Shown: in pieces, positions 38,001 to 46,700 of the stretch | How positions within the stretch are numbered: the stretch's first letter is position 1 | Layout of the letters: each line of letters starts with the position of its first letter | DNA from: Bugulina stolonifera | Taxonomy: Eukaryota; Bryozoa; Gymnolaemata; Cheilostomatida; Bugulidae | Length of the DNA stretch: 64,000 bases | Reading direction: 5' to 3' | NCBI GenBank assembly: GCA_935421135.1 | Contig: OW285190.1 | Location: 9,868,501-9,932,500 of the forward strand | Made by a program: the position numbers and the translations under genes | The notes under the pieces: model-generated | Databases searched by the model: none | Told to the model about the DNA's origin: nothing | The model's input: only the letters and a program-made list of their open reading frames with translations

Positions 38001-41000
38001 TTCCAAGGTTTACATAATCCTCGTTGTCAATTGATGGTACACCATCATCACGGTGTCCACGAAGGGCAAGTCCTCTCTCTATACAATGTTTCATTACGTT
38101 CATAATCCTAACAAGAACTTCCCTATTTTGTTTGGCTTTTGCTTCACCATTTGCAGTAAGCTTTTCAGTGATGGAAGCAGTTTTGTTTGTCTGTACGCTG
38201 GTGAAGTTTTCCATCTTAGTCTAGAAATGATGATTTAAGATGCATTTAATGAACAATATTTGCCAAAATAAAATACCCCAACAAGGTGCTACATGCTAAA
38301 CATATTAGGCATTAGTCATTTGTCACAACATTATTGACAATCTGAGCAAAATATTTATATGGCAGCCTTACCACAGCTTCCATATGGTATGTTTGAGCGG
38401 CGTGTTTTCCGACTTTCTCCTGCAGTCGTTTCCATTGATGAAATGGTTCAGTCACCAATGTAGTCACTGGTACACCATGGGCCGCCGTAACAGGAAAGAG
38501 CTTACATGGTAGACAAAATACACCATCAACTTTTTTACTGTAAGCAAGGAAGGGAAACAGCTTCAACTTGGCAATTGAGCACTGCCGCCACGTAATGCCA
38601 TCTTTATTTTTCTTCTCGGGAAAAGGACGTGAAGGAAATGTGTACCTACGCATAAAAAGTAAAGTGTACATAAGTGTATGCAGCGCCTTTGGAATTAGGA
38701 AACAGTAGGTCTATGTAAAACATCCACATACAAGGCAAAATCTCACAATGCAGGGCTAAATAATATAACAACTTTCACTGTACTCACATTTCAGGTATGC
38801 CCGGTAAGCTCTTTATAAGTTTCAACTTTTCAGCTGCACTTATTGAATGGTTTCCATCTGATATGTCAATTTCAGTATGATCTAGATAGAAAAAAACCTT
38901 GTGTATATAAACACCATCATCATGCAGTTGGAATCATTATTAGAACATTGTAATAGCAATAGTTTCTGTTGGTCAGAAAACCATGCCAAGGCACGAGATA
39001 GTACATCTATGGACAGAAAGAACATATTATACTGGGCTAGATTAGATTCATTTCTCTACCATAATCGGATAATAATGAAATGATTGCAGATACTATGCGT
39101 ATTTAAATTATTGCTAAAATATGTAAAAAGACACTAGACTTCAATATTGGGCTCGGAATCTTGGAGGTTCAGTTTTTTCTTTGGTAATTTAGTCTAGAGG
39201 AGGTATTAACAAATAGGTTAGATTCGGTTATAAAGATGATAGTCATGTGAGAAAAAGTGATGTTAGAAGAGGAGGATGCGAGTTCAGTCAGAAAATAATT
39301 AGTTTGATGTCTAGTTGACACGACCATCGTTGATACCTGGATGTAGTTAATGCATTACTTTCTAACTAGCCCAGTCTCTTTTTGTGTACATTAGACACGA
39401 CCATGAAGACCTAGTACAGAAAAGGTGTAAATAAACTATAACACAAGAAATTAACGGCATGCAGACCAACTCACCCTCTTCGTTACGACCAGTTAAATTA
39501 GATTGACTGCTGATTCTGTAAGAATTAGAAGATCTAGATATCGGAGTCTATGAATACCTTTTCATTATTAATATTCATGGGTATAGGCCTACAGAAAATA
39601 GCACTCACCGTTGTGACTCTAGTATTTGGGATGGCAATGGTGATATCACTCTCTGCTGAGATGAGGATGCTTGTGCTGTGCTTGCATTAGCACCATCTAC
39701 TGTGTCTTCTGCTGCAGCCTGAGTTGAACCTTCTCCTTCTTTAGCTCTCCTAAAGCAGAAGAAGAGCATAAGATAACTGAACTGGAATAACTGTTATTGT
39801 TCAATGGACTTGGGTACAAACAACCGGAATATTAGTTATGGTACTAGAAGTTTCTACTTAGATCCTAACTGTTGGGATTGAGTTATCTAAAATTACAGTA
39901 TAGGCCATAGCTAGCATACAGTAGAGCATTGTAAAAAATTGGTATTTCATGACCAATAAAATTATCATTATAGGCTTATTATAACAAGACTACTACAATA
40001 TTAAATTGAAATTCTAAAATGAAAATTGACATGTAATAATATAATCAATGTACAAAATAAAATATGGAATCTAAACCATTGCAGAATATAAACAGGCTAT
40101 TCGTTCATAACATTTTAGACAACAGATAAGAACATTTTTTATTTTTATTATTTTCATTTTGTAATAATATTTCACAAATTATTTATTTATCATGATAATA
40201 AATATAATTATTATTATCTTATATGATAATTATATTATTATAACAAAATAATAATTATTATAATATTCTAATTCTTATTAAAATCGATATAAATTATATT
40301 AATAATATTTTATTACAATTATATAATATTAATATACCGTAATTATTATTATTAGGCCTAATATATTATACATTAACATTATAATTATTATAAATAATAT
40401 AATAATTGATAAGACAGTAGTAATAGTAAAAACTAAAAGAGCTAAATTTTAATAAATATCACTTTGGTACCAGTAATAATTACCCTATATAGTGTATGTG
40501 CATCAGGACACTAGATGGTTGAGATACAGCTAGTACTTAGAAAGGTAAGGTTAGTTAAACTTACTTGAAGAATGATGTGAGAGAAGTTTGGGTTGGGTCT
40601 AATTTTCTTTTGTACAGGTGAGACATGATAGCTTGTTAAACAGCTAACTAGATCTTCAATTAGCAATTAGAATTCAACAGATTAAAAGAAGTTTTCAAAA
40701 AATAACAGTAGGATTATTAGGAATCAAAAACCTATAAATTTTTGAGAAACACCGAACGAACAACAGGTGAGCACATGCAGTAAGTGGCAAACAAGAATCT
40801 GAGTTTAATCTGAGTTTCCAAGCTAACAACTACCTAGTTGGGACGCTGAATGTTACACTCAATCTTAGCAATAATCGGGCGCCGTGAACACCTGAGCTAA
40901 ATAAAGCATGCGCATACTGATTGGTAAGCACGCTGCCTGCGTAGAGCGCAGGGGAGTTTGGGGAAATTCCAACAAAATTGCGTTTTGAAAGAACACTGAA

Positions 41001-41810
41001 GGGGTGGCGCGCGACCCAGGCGCCAGTAGGAAAATCCGCCACTGCACAGTTAGTAAAACTAGTGTCATTACACGGAGAACAATGGAAACTGAATTGAAAC
41101 ACAGAAATCATTAGTAGCAACTACACCACTAGATGCATTGAAATCACGAAGTAATGTTTCACGACAACACAGTGAAGGAAATATAAACCACACAGCAAAA
41201 TATTGTAGCTACTTGTACCGCTAAAGTGCCATTAGTACATGTAGCTTAGTGTACCAATACAGTATTGCTGGTACATGTACGTAGTTACGTGTACCGCTAC
41301 AGCATTAATAATTAAGATGTAGAAATTTTCACCTGGAGTTGACTCCGCATCCTCACCATCTGCTGTTAAAGAGCATACTGTACATATTGTATACAGAGCA
41401 CTAGGAGGGCATGTAAGCAACATATTACAGACACTGTATACAGAACACTAGGAGGGCATGTATACAGAACTGTATACAGAACACTAGGAGGGCATGTAGG
41501 CTACATACAGACACTGTATACAGCAGTCTTTGTAAAACATAAATAAAAGTAAAATATCTAAAATCATACACTTACCTTGAATTTCATCTGTATTATCAAT
41601 ATCTGTTTCCTGTTCAATATCTGGAAAGCATAAATATAAATCATTTAACCTGATAATGAGTGACAAAGGTACTGTGAAATTTAGCCAAGAGTGGCTTATC
41701 CTTTAGGTTAAAGCTGTGTAAAACCAACTGATGTGCATAGCTTTTGGTAATAAAAGTTCAATAAACCTACCCGATGAACTGTCGGACATGTCAGCACGTC
41801 CAGAGCTCAT
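29063..41810 (-). CDS. PPxY-rich membrane protein with a Band-7/SPFH-like domain
   Basis: Twelve exons with agreeing phases (606 aa): 41810-41771, 41620-41576, 41362-41333, 34764-34543, 33710-33585, 33205-32963, 32583-32421, 32173-32029, 31466-31267, 30725-30550, 29652-29470, 29310-29063. The N-terminal half is acidic, Ser/Pro-rich and disordered, with WW-domain ligand motifs DPPTYHKA, APPAYNVA and PPPTYAH plus LPSYSAL and RPPTPEYRD. A basic patch GAFRRCRM precedes one membrane helix (TIIIVSMVVSLLILFVALFPF). The C-terminal half reads like a divergent SPFH/Band-7 domain: GCYVLGADREFIYLNRTIQT, FTQDNVDVSIKVQVYYFL, TKTAIRNYGPRLSQQDYL, and WGITVYLVNYQNLHLPERV leading into a helical repeat. Band-7 proteins scaffold membranes, and PPxY motifs recruit NEDD4-type ubiquitin ligases; combining them here is inference. 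Intron 3 contains a whole transposon. Exons 1-3 are short, so the N-terminus is less certain than the rest. Confidence 0.75.
30131..30534. mobile_element. Tigger/pogo-like MITE, copy 2 (404 bp)
   Basis: Perfect 22-base terminal inverted repeats starting CAGTGGAACTTGCTTAATTC, with TA on both sides. No transposase. It sits in intron 10 of the SPFH-like gene, and its right end lies only 15 bases from the 5' splice site of that intron (exon edge 30550 on the minus strand). Confidence 0.9.
35002..41044 (-). mobile_element. complete hAT-type DNA transposon, 6.04 kb
   Basis: The termini are inverted copies of CAGTGGCGGATTTT (14 bases, no mismatch). Immediately outside both ends is CACAG (34997-35001 and 41045-41049), a 5-bp target duplication. 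The element carries a spliced transposase gene on the minus strand and an AT-rich, repeat-prone stretch at 40130-40440. hAT elements usually duplicate 8 bp. A subgroup with 5-bp duplications is known to me from repeat classification (recall, not checked). The intact gene, perfect TIR and perfect duplication indicate a young insertion. It sits in intron 3 of the SPFH-like gene in the same orientation. Confidence 0.9.
35547..40626 (-). CDS. hAT-family transposase, ZMYM1/DUF4371-like, 848 aa
   Basis: Nine exons, every junction in phase: 40626-40565, 39749-39609, 39515-39475, 38881-38788, 38645-38372, 38220-37339, 37108-36868, 36734-36444, 36067-35547. It starts MSHLYKRKLDPTQTSLTSFF, a typical start for ZMYM-like transposon proteins. 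A TTF-type zinc-finger-like region follows (WRQCSIAKLKLFPFLAY, GVFCLPCKLFP, then HQWK and H). Then comes the RNase-H-like catalytic core with YAVSADEVTDCSNMEQLAIV (DUF4371-like), QTYDGAGNMSGKFKGCQARI and HHCSSHRLNLALNA, interrupted by the usual large helical insertion. The C-terminal hAT dimerisation region is LLTMPVTSASTERANSTLKF IKSKLR. No stop or frameshift was found. It catalyses cut-and-paste transposition of the host element. Alternative: a domesticated gene, but the flanking TIRs and target duplication favour a transposon. Confidence 0.9.
41031..41049. repeat. right TIR and target duplication of the hAT element
   Basis: AAAATCCGCCACTG is the inverted copy of the left end at 35002-35015; the following CACAG matches the five bases before 35002. 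Confidence 0.93.
41383..41525. repeat. short tandem/interspersed duplication in intron 2 of the SPFH-like gene
   Basis: ACACTAGGAGGGCATGTA occurs in three close variants, separated by copies of CAGACACTGTATACAG or CAGAACTGTATACAGA. A local expansion between exons 41362 and 41576. Confidence 0.8.
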
Positions 41811-42299
41811 TGTGCCAGATGAGAAGTTGACAATATCTAATGACTAATGGTCACACATTCTACAACAATGGTTACAACTACAGTAGCACATACATTTTAT
41901 AGCATATATTATAAATAAACAGTTGTGTAAATACTCACCTATATGCTATATCAGAGTTCAACATTGACCTCGTCTGTGCCGAGCCAGGCCGGCTCAACAC
42001 AGACAAGCTTTAGATAGAAAAATCTCCTAGATTCAAGGTTTATTTTGCCTTTTTATCGGTTAACTAAATATATATGCTCCATTTTTATACATTTATAATA
42101 CCTTGACTGACTGAATATGGTCGAGGTAGCCACCATCTTGAGGCAAAGTTTTAACCTATAAAAGGTCAAGATCGTTGAATGCTCCCTCAGTTGTATGGAT
42201 ATTTCATAACAGTGATCAAACTTGAGGCTATTTTCGGATATTACTGATAGAGATATCAGTTATTATTATATAGGCCTACATGTATATAGGCAGAGCTGG
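41811..42299. other. 5' flank of the SPFH-like gene
   Basis: Divergent from RIOK3 but more than 1.9 kb away. No exon seen. Contains an inverted GCCGAGCCAGGCCGGC word near 41980. Confidence 0.4.
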
Positions 42300-42430
42300 G
42301 TCCAAGTCATAGACTTGACTCACTAGTCGACTTGACTCACTACTCGACTTGACTCACTAGTCTAGTCGGCTTGACTCACAAGTCGACTTGACTTTGACAT
42401 CAATGTGACTTGACTTGGGTTCTGCCAAGT
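42300..42430. repeat. tandem repeat of GTCGACTTGACTCACTA units
   Basis: Imperfect units of about 17-18 bases (GTCGACTTGACTCACTA) with a TTGACTTGG-rich tail. About six copies, the outer ones decayed. Confidence 0.85.
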
Positions 42431-43328
42431 CAATGTGGTGAAAAAATTGTGTACCGTGTATAGCCAACATCGAACATGGAAAAAAGGTCTCAATTGCCTA
42501 CCTATATAGTATATAACAAAACATATAAATACAAAATAATAATATAATAATTAAGAGTATAAATTGAGAGAATATATAACATTACAATTACATGCACACG
42601 ACACAGGTAGTACAGTTCAGTTAGTCCCACTTCTCTTCTGGTAGTCATAGGATAGTCATGGATAGTCATAGTAGTGAGAACCTAACCTCCCCTTCCTTTG
42701 CCCACATTTAGATTTACCTTAACCTTGTAAAATCTAAAGAGACGTCCCTTTATTCCTAGTGTTCACTCAATAACGCAGTTAATATATTTTTCTTAGCCGA
42801 ACTAAGCCTAAGATATCGAAAATTCACAACCACTGGGAACTAATTATTATTCCAATTCTTACTATTTCCAAAGATAATCATAGATGATAGTGGAAGAATA
42901 ATATGTTAATTTTGCCATTTCCTAGACGAAGCTAACATACAATTGCCATTGCCTTGGCACATTCTGCTCTGGCCAATAGAACAGCTGCAAATGGAAAGAT
43001 GGTGCAACTCCATAGGAAAGCCTGATAATGTTGACACCTCAATGCCACTTGCCATATATTCTCAAATAGATTCGTCAGGGCTCTCATAGAGGTAGGTATT
43101 CCTACCTACCTCTGTGAGGGCTCTATACTCCGCAAATAATGTATGGCTTTATTAACTGAGGATTTTGGGCTTCCTATTTCACCAACATCTAATCTCAGTG
43201 AGTTGGTGAGAATAAAATAAAAATTTACCTCTCATTCTCTGCAGTGAGAGCAGAGTGTGAGTGTCAATCAGTGCAAGTGTGTAATATTAATTATTGTTTT
43301 ATATTACTATTAGTCGATTGTACCTTGT
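42431..43328. other. non-coding stretch with a short hairpin
   Basis: No gene. At 43083-43118 CTCATAGAGGTAGGTA faces TACCTACCTCTGTGAG across a 4-base loop with one mismatch. Confidence 0.5.
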
Positions 43329-43523
43329 ACTGTACCTATATAGTATATAATAATATATAATTATTATTATTTATATATAATAATAATTATAATAATCATA
43401 ATGAATAATCACTATTATTTTCATCTACTATTACAGTATTACTATTACTATTTAGTAATAGTAATAGTTATAGTAGATGAAATAGTGATTATATAATAAT
43501 AATTATATACTATAGGTACAGTA
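43329..43523. repeat. 195-bp AT-rich foldback upstream of RIOK3
   Basis: The outer arms TACTGTACCTATATAG and CTATAGGTACAGTA, and the inner arms TTCATCTACTATTAC and GTAGATGAAATAGTG, are inverted about a centre near 43450 (TATTTAGTAATA). Mismatches are scattered in the AT-rich middle of each arm. Confidence 0.8.
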
Positions 43524-43536
43524 CAGTAACAGTCAG

Positions 43537-43692
43537 TTCATATTGATATTGTTAATTATAAATATTAATTAATTATATACATGTCAAGAAAAGAAGCAAG
43601 TATTGTAACTATACAATACTTGCCTCTTTTCTTGACTTGTATATAATTAATTAATATTTACATTTATATTAACAATAGAATATCAATATGAA
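43537..43692. repeat. 156-bp foldback ending 67 bp before the RIOK3 start codon
   Basis: The left arm TTCATATTGATATTGTTAA and the right arm ATATCAATATGAA, then inner arms ATTAATTAATTATATACATG and TCAAGAAAAGAAGCAAGTAT against ATACTTGCCTCTTTTCTTGA, pair about a short loop (TGTAACTATACA). Only a few mismatches over about 70 bases per arm. Confidence 0.88.
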
Positions 43693-43759
43693 TATCGTTG
43701 TTGTTGTTGTTATTGTAGTTCACAGAAATCTGAAGTTACAAAGTCAAGCTACCATCATC

Positions 43760-46700
43760 ATGTCTGAGAACACTAAAGTCACTACTAGCCCATGGAAAGG
43801 ATGGAATGTTAGCTCCACACCTGCTCCTACACTTTTAGAAGATGTTATGAGTCAGGTTAGTTCTGTGATAGTAAAACGATTTATTTACAAAGCCCCCAGT
43901 CATGTCTGATGTTATAATTGCATAGGCCGATATAAACTAAACATTCATGTATAATATTGTGCAATGAGATCTAGAAAATCTGTTGTGCAAGTGTGACCAG
44001 TCGTAATTTTCATTTGATCACCATATCCGTTTAATCTGGTATTTCAGGAGCTTGCAGAGAAGCTGGCAAGGGAAGAGTTGGAGAACGCTTCACAATCAGG
44101 GTGGCAGTTTGAGTCGTCCACCTCAAGTGGAGCGGCAGCAGCATCAGCCTCGTAAGCTCTTTCCTCCATCCTGATTATTTGATGTTATTCAAGCAGCATA
44201 ACTATATCATTCATCTACCAAGTTCAACGCATTGCATAATCATAACGTGTGTGGATGAGCTGTAAATCAGCAATGTGAATATCTTGAATTCCAAAATTAG
44301 AAAGATTCATTGAGGCAAATTGAGCGGCTGTGGCTTAATGGTTTGAATGCTGAACCTTCATGCTGAAGGTCCCAGGTTCGAATCCCGGTCACGGTGGTGT
44401 TAGCAAGGGCATCCAGCCACAATTGCTCCTGTGCCTCAAAAGTCCTTGGGGTCATGTAAAGCATGGCTTCAAGGCAACTCCTCCACCCCTGCCAAAAAAG
44501 GCCCATGTTATCTGGGCCTTTTCTCACAGGGAGTTGGCCAGCACTGGTACCTGGCAGTGCGAGCTGCTAGGGGCTGGTCACATGCCGAGGAGTATAAGAC
44601 CGGTGAGTTTTTTTATTGAGGCAAATTAGTTTTCACTTTTTCGTAGAAAAAATAAACTTAGCGTCTTCTTCACTTCTGTTCTGTACTTAATTTGAGTGGC
44701 ACCTTCTATAATCAATTTAGCATTTTAAATTCAGTTATATTTACATTTGATGTTATGTGTACTTGTTATCTAGCTATGAGTCTCCAAAAGCAGCCGAGGT
44801 TGAAGGTGCAAACTTAAACTCTACAGATAATGACCTGCTCCTGGCACAGATGTTACAGATGGAGTTTAATAAAGAAGCTGATATGATTGTTAAGAGAGAA
44901 CAGGACCACTATAATGGAAACAGCAAGGTTGTAACCACGTACAAGTGTAGTTATATACAGGGGGTCTATATCATACATGTAGATTGTGGTTAGGGATATC
45001 ACTGTGCTGCACATTGAGAAACTACAATATGAATGTTGTTGGGGCTGTAGTAGCAAGCTTTTTGACTATCATTATCTCAAGGTCATTTCCTATGCTATTC
45101 TAGCTACAATAGTAATCTATAGATATTATATTGATATGTATGATATAATATGCTCAGCTATCAATAGCATAATTGTGATAGGGCAATGCAGTAAACTATA
45201 TAATCTGTATATTATGTCATCCATATGTTATGTCATCTGTTAAAATGAGGATTAGGCCTAAGGATAGGTTGAACATTGGGAATATTATCAGTTGACAGAA
45301 CATGATTATAGTATATTTACTCTTTTGTACATCTGTGATTATTTGTGTAGATATGTGTATCATATGAGAAGTATCGGCATGTTCATCCAGCCCAGCAGCC
45401 AGAAGTTGATTATGATGATGACAAGGAAGCTTATGAACATAAGATAGAGACTCAGAACTTGCAGTTCAACAAGAAGAAAGGTTACTACAGTTTAGCACTA
45501 TTTATTCATCCATCTTCCTGCATGCATGACTATTTATTGTTGACAAAACCGTAGCTTAGCATGCGTTTCATTTACATTACAATACGCTTCCCAGTAACTG
45601 AAAAATTGCAACGCTAATGTCATAAATATATAACAAAATGTAGTTGAGGGCTTGGTACCCAGGCTGCAGTAGACCCACTGTAATGCCATGTTGTATACAT
45701 GTACATTTGCTTATCTTAGTATGTAATACATTTATTGTTAGGTATCCGAGGTTCTGGTAAAAGTATAGTTACCAAACATGACCTTGACATATCCGGCAGA
45801 AAGAATGCATCTAATGCTATGGACAAGTTCTCTTTGGATTTAGATACAGGTATGCTAATATTTCCCTGTGTTACATATTACTCCATTATCTACAGTATGG
45901 ATGGATACCCCCTACTCTTTGCTACCCTTGCTAGGGTTAGTTATTGGGGCAATAATACATTGACTGACTGACCACTGACTATCCAAACAAAGTGGTCAGT
46001 CATAAGAACCATACAATCGACCATTGGTTAGCCATATGAAGGCCTGTTGCTCATTGTAATCACTCTTAGATTTGATAGCATTAGGTCTGCTCCAAGCCTA
46101 TGAATATACAGTGGAACTTGGATAACTCGGCCTCCCCGTAACTCAGATAATTGGATAACTCAGCCTCCCCCACAAGGTCCCAGCCTGGGCAATGATAATT
46201 GGCTTTAGATAACTCAGACTTTATGCTCTAACTCGAACAATTTTTTGCAAGCCAGGTTCTGAATAGTAATAAACTACTGGATTATAAAGCAGCCACCCAT
46301 AAAATTATTATGTCCTATAGCTTCTGGGCTACTGCAATGGCTATTTTTAAACCTATGATGACCTAGCTTAGCTAATTATGCTAAACACTTGGACAAGCAA
46401 GCAGACGTTGTCAATTATTCCAGTGAAAGCTAATGGAGTAATAAACTGTTACAGAATTGTTTACTAAATAATTCCACATTCACAACTCTTGTGTCTGTGC
46501 TGTAAGGCCTACATGATCCTTTCATCTTTTATTTATCATTTATCATCCTTTTATTAGGCCTATACATGTATTCCTAAGTGGCTGAGCAGAAATTATATTG
46601 TCATTATATATGATCACATAACTCAAACTTCTCTTAACTCAGACCATTTTTGCTGGTCCGCTGAAGTCTGAGTTATCCAAGTTCCACTGTACATGTAAGT

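Noticed and set aside
40830..41120. 96-codon minus-strand frame across the right end of the hAT element
   Set aside because: It crosses the TIR and target duplication; two overlapping frames are equally open, and the transposase start lies elsewhere.
43688..43759. In-frame N-terminal extension of RIOK3 starting MNIVVVVVIVV
   Set aside because: It begins inside the foldback and has low-complexity Val/Ile; the Met at 43760 fits better as the RIOK3 start.
44322..44395. Possible functional tRNA gene
   Set aside because: A and B boxes are present but the acceptor stem does not pair, and target duplications show it is a SINE.
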